37,217 bases of DNA from Ancalomicrobiaceae bacterium (GCA_031291595.1 JARLIU010000286.1:1-37217); one strand, 5' to 3'; positions 14,283 to 24,102 are shown, counted from the stretch's first letter. A program made the numbers and translations. The notes: generated from the sequence alone by a model not told the origin.

Positions 14283-15878
14283 ATGAAATCGATCGTTCAA
14301 ACGAGCGTCGCCGCGCTGTTCGCCGCCACATTGCTGGTGGGTGCGGCGGAGGCCAAGACCCTCGTCTATTGTTCCGAGGGCAGCCCGGAAAACTTCACTC
14401 CCGCGATGAACACGACCGGGACGTCATTCGACGCCGCGCGCCCGGTCTTTGATCAATTGACCGAGTTCGTCCGCGGGACGACCAAGGTGCAGCCGGGCCT
14501 GGCCGAGAGCTGGGACGTCACCGACGGCGGCAAGACCATCACCTTCCATCTCCGCAAGGGCGTGAAGTTCCATTCCGGCGTCAACGGCTTCAAGCCGACC
14601 CGCGATTTCAACGCCGACGACGTGCTGTTCACCTTCAATCGCCAGTGGAAGGACGATCATCCCTACCACAAGATCTCCGGCGGCAAGTTCGACTATTTCT
14701 CCGACATGGACATGCCGGACAGCCTGGTATCGGTCGAGAAGACCGACGACTACACGGTCGTCATGAAGCTGAAGGCGCCGAATGCGCCGATTCTCGCCAA
14801 CCTCGCCATGGACTTCATGACGGTGCAGTCGGCCGAATACGCCGACTACCTCATGAAGATCGGTAAGCCCGAGCAGTTCGACCAGATCCCGGTCGGCACC
14901 GGCCCATTCCAGTTCGTCGCCTACCAGAAGGACGCGGTCATTCGCTACAAGGCGTTCGATGCCTATTGGGGCGGCCGCGCCAAGATCGACGACCTCGTCT
15001 ACGCCATCACTCCCGATCCGACCGTTCGTCTCGCCAAGCTGAAGCGCAACGAATGCCAGGTCATGGCCTATCCGCGTCCGGCTGATCTCGCGGAGATCAA
15101 GAAGGATCCGAACCTCAATCTCATGAGCCAGCCCGGCCTCAACATCGCCTATTGGGCGTTCAACGTGATGAAGCCGCCGCTCGACAAGAAAGAAGTCCGT
15201 CAGGCGCTGATCATGGCCGTCGACAAGTCGGCGATCATCAAGGAGGTCTACGAGGGCGCCGGAACGCCGGCCAAGAACCTGATCCCGCCGATCATGTGGG
15301 GCTACAACGACAAGGTCGCCGACTACGTCTACGACCCGGCCAAGGCCAAGGAGCTGCTCGACAAGGCCGGCGTCAAGACGCCGATCGACATCGACCTGTG
15401 GTGGATGCCCGTGCAGCGTCCGTATAATCCGAACGCCAAGCGTATCGGCGAACTGATGCAGTCCGATCTCGCCAAGATCGGCGTCAACGCCACGCTGAAG
15501 TCGTTCGAATGGGGCGAGTATCGCAAGCGTCTGCAGAACGGCGAGCACATGACCGGTCTGTTCGGCTGGACCGGCGATAACGGCGATCCGGACAACTTCT
15601 TCTTCCTCCTCGGCTGCACCGGCGACAAGCCGGCCGGCAACAACATCTCCAAGTGGTGCAACGCCAAGTTCAACGACGATATGGCGAAGGCCCGCGAGTT
15701 GACCGACATCGCCGAACGCACCAAGCTTTACGAGGAGATGCAGCAGATCGCCCACGACGACGCGCCGCAGATGACCATCGCCCACTCGGTGGTGTTCGAG
15801 CCGGTCAGGAAGGAAGTGGTCGATTGGAAAATCTCGCCGCTCGGCCAGCATGTTTTCTATGGGGTTGATCTGAAGTAA
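14283..15878 (+). CDS. dppA: Dipeptide ABC transporter substrate-binding protein DppA
   Basis: Periplasmic solute-binding protein (family 5), 531 aa. The signal peptide MKSIVQTSVAALFAATLLVG cleaves near AAEA-KTLVYC. Resemblance to E. coli DppA is extensive by recall: KTLVYCSEGSPENF, the TFHLRKGVKFH segment, FKPTRDFNADDVLF, the IGTGPF-like PVGTGPFQ, RYKAFDAYWG, YNDKVADYVYDP, VQRPYNPNAKR, GWTGDNGDPDNFF and HSVVFEPVRKEV. The ATG at 14283 follows AGAGGAG by seven bases. It starts a five-gene operon encoding a complete importer. Substrates are likely di-/tripeptides, though some homologues import other small compounds such as heme precursors; specificity is inferred. Confidence 0.93.
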   Translation: MKSIVQTSVAALFAATLLVGAAEAKTLVYCSEGSPENFTPAMNTTGTSFDAARPVFDQLTEFVRGTTKVQPGLAESWDVTDGGKTITFHLRKGVKFHSGVNGFKPTRDFNADDVLFTFNRQWKDDHPYHKISGGKFDYFSDMDMPDSLVSVEKTDDYTVVMKLKAPNAPILANLAMDFMTVQSAEYADYLMKIGKPEQFDQIPVGTGPFQFVAYQKDAVIRYKAFDAYWGGRAKIDDLVYAITPDPTVRLAKLKRNECQVMAYPRPADLAEIKKDPNLNLMSQPGLNIAYWAFNVMKPPLDKKEVRQALIMAVDKSAIIKEVYEGAGTPAKNLIPPIMWGYNDKVADYVYDPAKAKELLDKAGVKTPIDIDLWWMPVQRPYNPNAKRIGELMQSDLAKIGVNATLKSFEWGEYRKRLQNGEHMTGLFGWTGDNGDPDNFFFLLGCTGDKPAGNNISKWCNAKFNDDMAKARELTDIAERTKLYEEMQQIAHDDAPQMTIAHSVVFEPVRKEVVDWKISPLGQHVFYGVDLK

Positions 15879-15937
15879 GGAAAGACCGTGGCGCGATCGG
15901 CGATACACCCGTCGATCGCGTCTCTCCCGGAGCCGAC

Positions 15938-16951
15938 ATGCTGAAATATCTCCTGCGCCGTCTGGCGCTGACGATCCCGACGTTTCTCGCATTGACTCTC
16001 GTCACCTTCGTCGCCATTCGCTTGGTGCCGGGCGATCCGGTGGAGGTGCGTCAGGGCGAACACGGCATCGATCCCATCCGCCTCGCCAAGCTCCGCCATG
16101 AACTCGGGCTCGACCAGTCGATCCTGCACCAGTACTGGGACTACCTCGTCCAGCTGGCGCACGGCGACTTCGGCACGTCGATCCGCACGCAGACGAGCGT
16201 CGCCTCGGAGTTCTTCACGCTGTTTCCGGCGACCCTGGAACTGGCGCTTTGCGCCATGCTGCTCGCCGTCATCGTCGGCGTGCCGGCCGGCGTCTTCGCC
16301 GCAGTCAAGCGTGGCGGGCCGATCGACCACGGCGTCATGGGAATTTCCGTCATCGGCTACTCGATGCCGATCTTCTGGTGGGGCCTCCTCCTCATCATGC
16401 TGGTGTCCGAGCGCTGGGAACTGACCCCGATTTCCGGCCGCATCGACCCGATCAAATACTATTTCGACCCCGTCACCGGCTTCATGCTGATCGACGCCTG
16501 GCTGTCGGGGCAGGAGGGAGCGGTGTGGGACGCCGCCCACCATCTGATCCTGCCAGCCATCGTGCTCGGCACGATCCCCCTGGCGGTCATCGCCCGAATA
16601 ACGCGATCCTCCATGCTCGAAGTTCTCTCGGAGGACTACGTGCGAACTGCGCGGGCCAAGGGCCTGTCGCCGTTCCGTGTCATCGGCCTGCACGCGCTCA
16701 GAAACGCGCTGATTCCGGTCGTCACCTCGATCGGCCTGCAGGTCGGCACGCTCTTGGCCGGCGCGGTGCTGACGGAGACCATCTTCTCCTGGCCCGGTGT
16801 CGGCAAGTGGCTGATCGAAAGCATCAACCAGCGCGACTATCCGGCGCTGCAAGGCGGCATCATGCTGATTTCCTGCCTCGTGATCATGGTCAACCTGTTC
16901 GTCGACGTCCTCTATGGCGCCATCAACCCGAGGCTCCGTCATGGCCGTTGA
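15938..16951 (+). CDS. dppB: Dipeptide ABC transporter permease DppB
   Basis: Inner-membrane permease, 337 aa, six predicted helices. The N-terminus MLKYLLRRLALTIPTFLALT is typical of the OppB/DppB group and is followed by RLVPGDPVE. The ATP-binding-subunit interaction (EAA) loop is visible as EDYVRTARAKGLSPFRVIGL with HALRNALIPV after it. It starts 59 bp after dppA and overlaps dppC by 11 bp. Partners are dppC in the membrane and dppD/dppF as ATPases. Confidence 0.94.
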   Translation: MLKYLLRRLALTIPTFLALTLVTFVAIRLVPGDPVEVRQGEHGIDPIRLAKLRHELGLDQSILHQYWDYLVQLAHGDFGTSIRTQTSVASEFFTLFPATLELALCAMLLAVIVGVPAGVFAAVKRGGPIDHGVMGISVIGYSMPIFWWGLLLIMLVSERWELTPISGRIDPIKYYFDPVTGFMLIDAWLSGQEGAVWDAAHHLILPAIVLGTIPLAVIARITRSSMLEVLSEDYVRTARAKGLSPFRVIGLHALRNALIPVVTSIGLQVGTLLAGAVLTETIFSWPGVGKWLIESINQRDYPALQGGIMLISCLVIMVNLFVDVLYGAINPRLRHGR

Positions 16952-17837
16952 CGCCCTAGCCGCTGAACCGAAACGTCCCGGCCCGATTGCCGAATTCTGG
17001 CAGTCCTTCGCCGAGAACCGCGGCGCCGTCGTCGGCCTTGCCGTCGTCGTCATCATCGGGCTGCTCGCCATCTTCGCCGACATCGTCGCGCCGCATTCGG
17101 CGATCGAGCAATTCCGCGACTTCACCAAGCTGCCGCCGGTATGGGAAGACGGCGGTCTGTGGCGTTTCCCGCTCGGTACCGATGCGCTTGGCCGCGACGC
17201 GCTGTCGCGGCTGATCCACGGCGCCCGGATTTCCTTGTTCATCGGCCTGATGGTGATGAGCGTATCCATCGCCATGGGCGTGGTGCTCGGCCTCGTAGCC
17301 GCCTTCGCCGGTGGCATCGTCGACATGATCATCATGCGGGTGATGGACTTGATCATCGCCGTCCCCTCGCTGGTGCTCGCCATCCTGGTCGTGGCTGTCC
17401 TCGGTCCGAGCCTGGAAAACACCATCGTCGCGGTTACCATCGTCTATATGCCGCGCTACGTACGGTTGGTGCGCGCCTCGGCGCTCGGCGAGATCGGCAA
17501 GGATTATGTCACGGCCGCCCGCGTCATCGGCGTCGGACCGATCCGGCTGATGTTCGTCACCGTCTTGCCGAACTGCCTCGCACCGCTGATCGTTCAGGCC
17601 GCGCTCGGAGTGTCGGACGCCATCCTGGAGGCCGCCGCGCTCGGCTTCCTGGGCCTGGGCGCGCAGCCGCCGATCCCGGAATGGGGCGCCATGCTCGCCG
17701 ACAACCGCGAATTCATCCGCTCCAATCCGTGGATCGTGACGTTGCCGGGACTTGCCATCCTCATCACCGTCGTCGCGGTCAACATCATGGGCGACGGCTT
17801 GCGCGACGCGCTCGACCCCAAGCTGAGGCGGAGCTGA
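16941..17837 (+). CDS. dppC: Dipeptide ABC transporter permease DppC
   Basis: Inner-membrane permease, 298 aa. The N-terminal OppC-type region reads AEFWQSFAENRGAVVGLAVV; PLGTDALGRDALSRLIHGAR is a strongly conserved DppC/OppC stretch. The EAA loop is visible as KDYVTAARVIGVGPIRLM, and the C-terminal GFLGLGAQPPIPEWGAML segment is family-typical. The start at 16941 (MAVDALAAEPKRPG) is used; it overlaps the end of dppB by 11 bp, a sign of co-translation. Confidence 0.94.
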   Translation: MAVDALAAEPKRPGPIAEFWQSFAENRGAVVGLAVVVIIGLLAIFADIVAPHSAIEQFRDFTKLPPVWEDGGLWRFPLGTDALGRDALSRLIHGARISLFIGLMVMSVSIAMGVVLGLVAAFAGGIVDMIIMRVMDLIIAVPSLVLAILVVAVLGPSLENTIVAVTIVYMPRYVRLVRASALGEIGKDYVTAARVIGVGPIRLMFVTVLPNCLAPLIVQAALGVSDAILEAAALGFLGLGAQPPIPEWGAMLADNREFIRSNPWIVTLPGLAILITVVAVNIMGDGLRDALDPKLRRS

Positions 17838-17957
17838 GGCCATGGCGGATTGGGTCGCGCCGACAGCCGATGTCGGGCCTCCGGACATCCGCCCCCTCCC
17901 CCGCCACTGCCTGATCCGAGCCGCGCAGAGATCCCGTTCCGGGCTTTGAGGAATTCC

Positions 17958-18953
17958 ATGCCCCTGCTTGACATCTCCAACTTGACCGTCGAATTCGCCA
18001 CCCGCTCGGGGCATTTCAGGGCCGTCGACCGCGTGTCGCTGACCGTCGAGCCGCGCGAGATCGTCGCCATCGTCGGTGAATCCGGTTCCGGCAAGTCCGT
18101 CGCCATGCTGGCGATCATGGGACTGTTGCCGCCGACGGCGCGGGTCACCGCCGATCGCATGGCTTTCGACGGCATCGACTTGCGCAACCTCTCGCCGCGC
18201 CGCCGCCGCCAGATCATCGGCAAGGAGATGTCGATGATCTTTCAGGAGCCGATGACATCGCTGAACCCCTGCTTCACCGTCGGCTTCCAGATCGGCGAGG
18301 CGTTGACGGCGCACCTCGGGCTTCGCGGCGCGGAGCGGCGCGCCCGCTCGGTCGAGCTGCTGGATCAGGTCGGCATCCCCGAGCCGGCCTCGCGCTTGTC
18401 CGCCTTCCCGCACCAATTGTCCGGCGGCATGAGCCAGCGCGTGATGATCGCCATGGCGATCGCCTGCTCGCCCAAACTCCTGATCGCCGACGAACCGACG
18501 ACGGCGCTCGATGTCACCATCCAGGCGCAGATCCTCGATCTCCTTATCCATCTCGGCCATAAGACCGGCATGGCGCTCGTCCTCATCACCCACGACATGG
18601 GCGTCGTCGCCGAAACCTCTGAGCGCGTCATCGTGCAGTATGCCGGTCAGCAGGTGGAGGAAGCCAAGACGGTCGATTTGTTCGACGATCCGCACCACCC
18701 CTATACCGCCGCACTGCTCGACGCCCTGCCCGAGCGGGCGGTGGAACAGCGTCTGCCCTCCATTCCCGGCATGGTGCCGGGGCAATGGGACCGTCCGACA
18801 GGCTGCCAGTTCTCGCCGCGCTGTGCCTACACGACCGCGCGCTGCACCTCCGAACCGCCGACGAAAGCCCCGGCCGCACTCGGCCGTGCCCTGTGCTTTA
18901 CCCCGCTCCGGTCGGGTCAGCCGATCACCGACGCCTTCCTGGAGACGGTGTGA
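17958..18953 (+). CDS. dppD: Dipeptide ABC transporter ATP-binding protein DppD
   Basis: ATPase subunit, 331 aa. Walker [10 protein letters not shown]-loop [12 protein letters not shown], signature LSGGMSQRV, Walker [13 protein letters not shown], switch histidine in [11 protein letters not shown]. The C-terminal oligopeptide-transporter extension holds [14 protein letters not shown], cysteine-rich as in homologues that bind an iron-sulfur cluster. The ATG at 17958 is preceded by TGAGGA. A 120-bp gap after dppC contains no gene. Its stop overlaps the dppF start by one base (TGATG). Confidence 0.94.
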   Translation: MPLLDISNLTVEFATRSGHFRAVDRVSLTVEPREIVAIVGESGSGKSVAMLAIMGLLPPTARVTADRMAFDGIDLRNLSPRRRRQIIGKEMSMIFQEPMTSLNPCFTVGFQIGEALTAHLGLRGAERRARSVELLDQVGIPEPASRLSAFPHQLSGGMSQRVMIAMAIACSPKLLIADEPTTALDVTIQAQILDLLIHLGHKTGMALVLITHDMGVVAETSERVIVQYAGQQVEEAKTVDLFDDPHHPYTAALLDALPERAVEQRLPSIPGMVPGQWDRPTGCQFSPRCAYTTARCTSEPPTKAPAALGRALCFTPLRSGQPITDAFLETV

Positions 18954-19912
18954 TGCCAACCCTTCTCAAAGCAATCGACCTGCACCGCACCTACCGCGTC
19001 GCCCGCAGCATGTTCGGCGGCCACGCCGACGTCAGGGCCGTGGCCGGCATTTCCTTCTCGCTCGATCCCGGCGAGACGCTCGCCATCGTCGGCGAATCCG
19101 GCTCCGGCAAGTCGACGCTCGGCCGGCTCCTAACGCTGATCGAGCCGCCGTCCGACGGCCAGCTGATGATCGACGGCATCGACGTCTCCAATATCGGCCG
19201 GCCGTCGAAGACCCTGCGCAGCGCCGTGCAGATGGTGTTCCAGAACCCCTACGGTTCGCTCAATCCGCGCCAGACGATCGGTGCCGCGCTCGAAGAGCCG
19301 CTGCTCGTCAATACCTCGATGCCGGGTGCCGAACGGCGCGAAGCGGCGCTCGCCATGCTGGAACGCGTGGGCCTCAGGCGCGAGCACGCCAACCGCTATC
19401 CGCACATGTTTTCCGGCGGACAGCGCCAGCGCATCGCCATTGCCCGGGCGCTGATGCTCAGACCGAAGATCCTGGTGCTGGACGAGCCGGTCTCCGCCCT
19501 CGACGTGTCGGTCCGCGCCCAGATCCTCAACCTGATCGCCGAGCTGCAGAGCGAGTTCAATCTCGCCTATGTGTTCATCAGCCACGACCTCAGCGTCGTC
19601 CGCCACATCGCCGATCGCGTGCTGGTCATGTACCTCGGCCGGGTAGCGGAATACGGCTCGGCCGAGCAGGTGTTCGCCGAACCGAGGCACCCTTATACGC
19701 GCGCACTGATGTCGGCCACCCCGGTCGCCGATCCGCGCCGAGTGAAGGAACGCATCGTGCTGACAGGCGAGATGCCCTCGCCGTTCAATCCGCCGTCGGG
19801 CTGCGTCTTCCACCCGCGCTGCCCTATCGCCTTCGAACGCTGCCCGCGCGAGCGGCCGGAGCTGACGGGCGACGGCGGACACATGGCCGCCTGCTTTGCC
19901 ACTGAGGACTGA
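18953..19912 (+). CDS. dppF: Dipeptide ABC transporter ATP-binding protein DppF
   Basis: Second ATPase subunit, 319 aa. Walker [10 protein letters not shown]-loop MVFQNPYGSLNPRQTIG, signature FSGGQRQRI, Walker B ILVLDEPVSALD, switch histidine in FISHDLSVVRH. The C-terminal Cys motif is CVFHPRCPIAFERC. It is coupled to dppD by a TGATG junction and is the last gene of dppABCDF. No clear intrinsic terminator follows in the 76 bp before the convergent acetyltransferase gene. Confidence 0.94.
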   Translation: MPTLLKAIDLHRTYRVARSMFGGHADVRAVAGISFSLDPGETLAIVGESGSGKSTLGRLLTLIEPPSDGQLMIDGIDVSNIGRPSKTLRSAVQMVFQNPYGSLNPRQTIGAALEEPLLVNTSMPGAERREAALAMLERVGLRREHANRYPHMFSGGQRQRIAIARALMLRPKILVLDEPVSALDVSVRAQILNLIAELQSEFNLAYVFISHDLSVVRHIADRVLVMYLGRVAEYGSAEQVFAEPRHPYTRALMSATPVADPRRVKERIVLTGEMPSPFNPPSGCVFHPRCPIAFERCPRERPELTGDGGHMAACFATED

Positions 19913-19988
19913 GCCGGGAGGCGCACCGGATCAGGCAATAGCGCAGCGCGAGCCGCCAGCCCCTGCGGCGGCCACCAAGCCGGACGCT

Positions 19989-20576
19989 TTACGCCGCCGT
20001 CACGCCCAGCGGCGGCAGTTCGACCGTTGCCAAGTCGACGCGCATGAAGTTGACCGCGCCCTCGAAGCGCACGGCAACGAAGCCGAGTTCGCCGGCCATC
20101 TGCAGCATGGCGTGGTTTTCCCTGAGGATATAGCCGACCACCGCCTTGAAGTCGCGCCGCCGCGCCTCGTCCAGCAGCGCCGTCATCAGTGCATAGCCGA
20201 TGCCGTGGCCCTTCTGGTCGGAGCGCACCATGACGTCGAACTCCGCGGCACCCTCCTCCTCGTGATCGAGGATGACATGAGCGACGCCGAGGATCTGCTG
20301 CGGCTCTCCTGCGAGCGGCGTTGCGACCAGGCCGATTTCCTCGGCCGGATCCATATGCGCCAGCCGCGCCGCCATTTTGGCCGGAAAATCCTTCATCGTC
20401 GCAAAGCAGCGCAGATGCATGTCGTCGGCCGAGCAGCGCGCGAACATCTCGCGCAACGCCGCCTCGTCAGCGGCCTCGAGTAGCCGTATCTTGCGGTGTT
20501 CGCCCTGCGGCAGCGTCACGTTATCACTGATCATATACGGCGCCCCCGTCGCACCGGCGAACAGATGTCTCATCAT
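19989..20576 (-). CDS. GNAT-family N-acetyltransferase
   Basis: Acetyl-CoA-dependent acyltransferase, about 195 aa as annotated. It resembles the GNAT domain at the C-terminus of protein-lysine acetyltransferases of the Pat/PatZ type: the acceptor-side helix LREMFARCSADDMHLRCF, beta strands LGVAHVILDHEEEGAAEFDVMV, and an acetyl-CoA loop Q-K-G-H-G-I-G, then LGFVAVRFEG. It is a stand-alone domain without the acyl-CoA synthetase part. The start is uncertain: a GTG at 20639, ATGs at 20576/20573 and an ATG at 20534 are in frame. The last begins the conserved part. Substrate unknown. Confidence 0.82.
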   Translation of the reverse strand: MMRHLFAGATGAPYMISDNVTLPQGEHRKIRLLEAADEAALREMFARCSADDMHLRCFATMKDFPAKMAARLAHMDPAEEIGLVATPLAGEPQQILGVAHVILDHEEEGAAEFDVMVRSDQKGHGIGYALMTALLDEARRRDFKAVVGYILRENHAMLQMAGELGFVAVRFEGAVNFMRVDLATVELPPLGVTAA

Positions 20577-20893
20577 GCCGTCAGCCCCGGACCGACGGAC
20601 CAGCCGAAATCGTTCGGCGCCGAAACGATCGCCAGACACACGATGCCTCGGCCACCCTTAATCGGCCGCCCGGCCGCGGCGCTGGATCGGGAGCTGCAGA
20701 CATCAGGCTGTCACCATTTGCCGGCAGCCTGCCTTGACCCAGATCATGACCGGCCACAACACGGCCCCGCTGCATTCCCGTACGTAGTTTCGATCGCTGC
20801 CGGCGCCGCAGCGCCGCGGCGGATTGGCTCTGGCAGACCGCCGCAATCCCACGCTACTGTCCAGCGGCCCCCATCCTGACGGCGGGAAGGCTC

Positions 20894-21337
20894 ATGTCCA
20901 CTCGATCGATTGTCGCACTCTGTCTGATGGCCGCGCTCGCGGCGCCACTCGTCGCGTCGAGCCGAGCCGAGGCCCAGCCGGTTGCGGCCGCCGCCGCACC
21001 ATCCGGCCACACACCCCCATCGGCCGCGCCGCCCCCGCCCGAGGGCGAACAGGCTCTGTCGGTCTCCGAAGTGCTCGACCAGTTCGACGACTATATCGAG
21101 ACGACCCAGGAGATCGAGGGCCGCCTCACCCTCCTCGGCCGGCACGACGCCATGTTGAAGCAGGAACCGTTCGATAGCGCCGGCCTCACCGTCGATCTCG
21201 GCGATCTGCCGGCAGCCGACCAAGCGCTGCTGCGCGCGCAGTGCCGCGAGGCCTGTGCGGTGGTGCTGGAGGGACGAATCGGACGAATCATGGCGCGGCA
21301 GGGGATCCTCGCCGCACGGCTCCGCCTCGTCCGCTGA
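20894..21337 (+). CDS. Small secreted protein of unknown function
   Basis: 147 aa. A clear signal peptide (MSTRSIVALCLMAALAAPLV, then ASSRAEA and likely cleavage before QPV), a Pro/Ala-rich linker (about 30-52), and a 90-residue acidic-to-neutral helical domain (VSEVLDQFDDYIETTQEIEG, then LTVDLGDLPAADQALLRAQC). Two cysteines, close together in AQCREACAVV, could form a disulfide. GGGAAGG sits just before the ATG, rather close. Alone between divergent and non-coding DNA. Function not recognised. Confidence 0.6.
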   Translation: MSTRSIVALCLMAALAAPLVASSRAEAQPVAAAAAPSGHTPPSAAPPPPEGEQALSVSEVLDQFDDYIETTQEIEGRLTLLGRHDAMLKQEPFDSAGLTVDLGDLPAADQALLRAQCREACAVVLEGRIGRIMARQGILAARLRLVR

Positions 21338-22429
21338 CGCGTGTTCCCGACCCCTGGCGACGACGCTGGATAAGCGCCGAGGCAAGACCAAGGCGTTGCC
21401 GCGCTGCCGGAGGCCTCGTCCGGTGGGAAACCGCTCCCACGCACCGGCCCCGTCGGATGCGCCGCGCCGACGGCCGCATGCAACCGGGGCTGGCGCGCCA
21501 ACCGCCTGTCAGGATTTGAGCCGGGCCAAGACCCGTCCGCTTGGCCCGGCTCGAGCCTCGCGCGGGACTTGCGCCCCCCGGAGACTGGTGGCGATCCTAG
21601 CAAAATCACGTATGCCGGTCACTAGAGCGGCATGGCGAAAACTGTGTGCAGATTTCGCCGCAGATCCCGCTCCAACTCTTTGGTATCGATCGCGTTGCTG
21701 AGTTTTGACCCGAATGGCCCAAACGCGTGGCGATCTGGCGGCGACGGGATGCGGCTATGCCCAATTCGGCATTTGCAACGGATGCTTGCCGTGCGATCGG
21801 GCTGTACTCGGCCGCACGGCGGGGGCGCAGCTGTCGCGGCGCAGTCTGACTGTGGATGGTCCGGCCAAAGACAGTTTCAACGAGGTTAAGATCGTCGACA
21901 GAGCGCCTAGACTTGTGAACACTCCTGCGTCGCTCGATAGATGTCCACGCTCATGTTAGTGTAGTTTTTCGAGTTATTAGTTGATATGTCGAAGTTATTC
22001 GACGACTAATGCCTTTTTTGTATGTACGCATTTCCAACGTTAATGCCAACATCAGGCTAAACACATATAAACAACTCAGGTATAGCTCTCAACCCTAAGA
22101 AGTGTGCATAACTATTTCTGTTCGATTGGCCGATCCATCCAATTGATCCTAAGCTATTTAAATATCATTAGGGGTCTCCATGTTATCCAGATGTCCGGGG
22201 GCATCGTGCCGGATCGAGACACTGAAGTGTCGGGCGCCATTGGCGATTCCGACAATGGCGGCGTCTTGCTGCGGCGCTCGGCCTGTCTCGTCCCGTCGAT
22301 CTCCGCCAACCGGCGGAGAGTACGGCGCACAGGCCCGATGGGGAGACGCTGGGCTCGAGGCTCGTGCTGACGCGCGACCGCGGCCAAGCACCTGAACGGG
22401 TTCCCCCGTTCGGCAAGGAGCTTGAGTTC
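21338..22429. other. About 1.1-kb non-coding interval with AT-rich segment
   Basis: No credible gene. It contains a palindromic element (21625-21672) and, from about 21940 to 22175, a markedly AT-rich segment unlike the surrounding GC-rich DNA. Short open frames that cross it have no recognisable content. It presumably includes the promoter for the downstream diguanylate cyclase. Confidence 0.5.
21625..21672. repeat. Intergenic palindromic element
   Basis: GAGCGG (21625-21630) pairs with CCGCTC (21667-21672), and GGCGAAA (21634-21640) pairs with TTTCGCC (21653-21659), with a 12-base loop. It begins CACTAGAGCG, the same phrase that ends palindrome 3 at 9987-9996, suggesting the same dispersed repeat class. 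Confidence 0.45.
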
Positions 22430-23728
22430 GTGTTAGCACGGCCCGTCACGCGAATTGAGTCAACACCACTTGCGGCACCCCAGGCGCTCTGGTTGGGGGA
22501 CTGGCGATTCAAGCTGCCGCTGCAGCTCGCCGGCTACGGCGTCGCCGAAGTCGACAGCCTTGGCGACCGCCCGCCGGCCGAGCCGGTCGTGTGCTTTCAT
22601 CCCCTGCCGATGCAGCAGCTGGCGACCGCGGTGCGTCGCGCCCGCTCCAAGCTCGGCGCCGACACCTACTTCATCGCCGTGACCGTCAGGTCGATATCGC
22701 CGGCCTGGGCCCGCCGCCTGGTGACCCTCGGCGCCGACGATGTCGCCGCGTTGACCGATGCCGACACGCTGGCGCTCGCCCTGCTGCGCGGCCGCCGCCA
22801 CATCGAGCGCCTCAAGCAGCTGCGCGCCGAATGCCGTAGCGCCAATGCCGCTCAGCAGCAGTTGCAGGCCTGCGTCAACGTCCTGCCGCTGCCGATCTTC
22901 TTCAAGGATGGCGACGGCGCCTACTGGAGCTGCAACAACGCTTTCGCCGAATATATCGGTCTGCCCCTGGCCGAGATCATCGGCAAGACTGCATTCGACA
23001 TCGCACCGCCGCAACTGGCCGCCCACTATGACGCCGCTGACCAGCGGCTGAAGCACTCGAAGGGCATAGAGATCTACGAGTCGCAGATCCGCTTCCTCGA
23101 TGGAACGATCCGCGACGTCGTGTTCCACAAGGCCGCGTTTCTCGATGACGCCAAAGAAGTGGCTGGCATCACCGGCGCCGTGATCGACGTCACCGAGCGC
23201 CGCAACCTCGAACGCAGGCTGAAGGAAATCGCCGACCGCGACCCGCTGACCGGCGCCTACAACCGCCGCAAATTCTTCGAGCTCGCCGAACTGCGGGCGC
23301 GCGAGGCGGTGGCCGGCGAACGGCCGCTGTCGGTGCTGGTCATCGATATCGACCATTTCAAGCAGCTGAACGACCGCCACGGCCATTCCTGCGGCGATTC
23401 CGCGCTCTGCCATCTGGTCGAACTCCTCGACGAACACATTGCGCCGCACGGGTTCCATGCCCGCATGGGCGGCGAGGAATTCTTCGCCATCCTGACCGAT
23501 ACCGACGCCGCCGCCGCCCATCGGCGCGCCGAAGCGGTCAGATCGGCGGTTGTCGCGGCGATCTGCCGACATGATCGCGACGACGTGCGCATGACGGTCA
23601 GCATCGGCGTGGCGCAACTGGCCCCGCACGAAGCTTTGGCGTTCACCATCGAACGCGCCGACCGCGCGCTCTATCGCGCCAAGCGCAACGGCCGCAATCG
23701 AGTCGAAGTGGCCGAGCTGGCCAGTTGA
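22430..23728 (+). CDS. Diguanylate cyclase with N-terminal receiver-like and PAS domains
   Basis: Makes cyclic di-GMP from two GTP. 432 aa. Residues about 50-135 look like a degenerate receiver (VVCFHPLP, TYFIAVTVRS, LGADDVAALTD) without a normal phospho-aspartate site. PAS domain about 148-258 (LPLPIFFKDGDGAYWSCNNA; VIDVTERRNLE). GGDEF domain about 265-428 with DPLTGAYNRRKFFE, LVIDIDHFKQLNDRHGHSCGD and active-site GGEEF at 347-351. The RxxD inhibitory site expected before GGEEF is absent, so product inhibition there is unlikely. The GTG at 22430 is chosen because AAGGAG lies nine bases upstream; an earlier GTG (22364) lacks one. Confidence 0.88.
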   Translation: MLARPVTRIESTPLAAPQALWLGDWRFKLPLQLAGYGVAEVDSLGDRPPAEPVVCFHPLPMQQLATAVRRARSKLGADTYFIAVTVRSISPAWARRLVTLGADDVAALTDADTLALALLRGRRHIERLKQLRAECRSANAAQQQLQACVNVLPLPIFFKDGDGAYWSCNNAFAEYIGLPLAEIIGKTAFDIAPPQLAAHYDAADQRLKHSKGIEIYESQIRFLDGTIRDVVFHKAAFLDDAKEVAGITGAVIDVTERRNLERRLKEIADRDPLTGAYNRRKFFELAELRAREAVAGERPLSVLVIDIDHFKQLNDRHGHSCGDSALCHLVELLDEHIAPHGFHARMGGEEFFAILTDTDAAAAHRRAEAVRSAVVAAICRHDRDDVRMTVSIGVAQLAPHEALAFTIERADRALYRAKRNGRNRVEVAELAS

Positions 23729-24102
23729 GTTGATGCCGGGTCCTGCGGTCCGCCTCGATCGCTGCAGGCCGGCGCCCCCGCGGCCGCATCAAGCTTGGCC
23801 AATGTGCCGCGCGAACTCCGACGCGTCCGTCGTCGCATGCGGCGCGCCGTCGCCGGCGGTCGCGGCCAGCCGTTTGGCTCACGGCGCTGGATGCGGGTTC
23901 GCTTCGAGCCCGCCACCCGACTGCCGGCACCTCTGTCAGACGATTGATTGCCGGTTGCTGCCCCAGTCGACGGGTAGGGCACGATCCTGAACAACTGACG
24001 ACTATTCGAATAGAAATGCGTGCAGAAACAAAAGCTTATAGTACATTGACGTCTACAGGCGATCCGAACACGCTCCGGATCCGATCTGATGGGGCTTTGA
24101 AA
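23729..24102. other. Non-coding stretch before the element's left end
   Basis: 374 bp without a credible gene; no hairpin with a T-tract was seen. On the minus strand this would originally have been the region downstream of tRNA-His, before the element separated the two. Confidence 0.4.

Noticed and set aside
14424-15992. 522-residue minus-strand open frame
   Set aside because: Antisense to dppA; shadow of biased codon use.
16956-18959. 667-residue minus-strand open frame
   Set aside because: Antisense to dppC and dppD, which have full motif sets; no recognisable domain in the antisense translation.
20744-21391. 215-residue minus-strand open frame
   Set aside because: Opposes the small secreted protein, which has a convincing signal peptide; the minus frame is low-information Gly/Arg-rich.
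22104-22370. 88-residue plus-strand frame in the AT-rich gap
   Set aside because: No ribosome site, runs from AT-rich to GC-rich DNA with an abrupt change in residue composition, no recognisable content.
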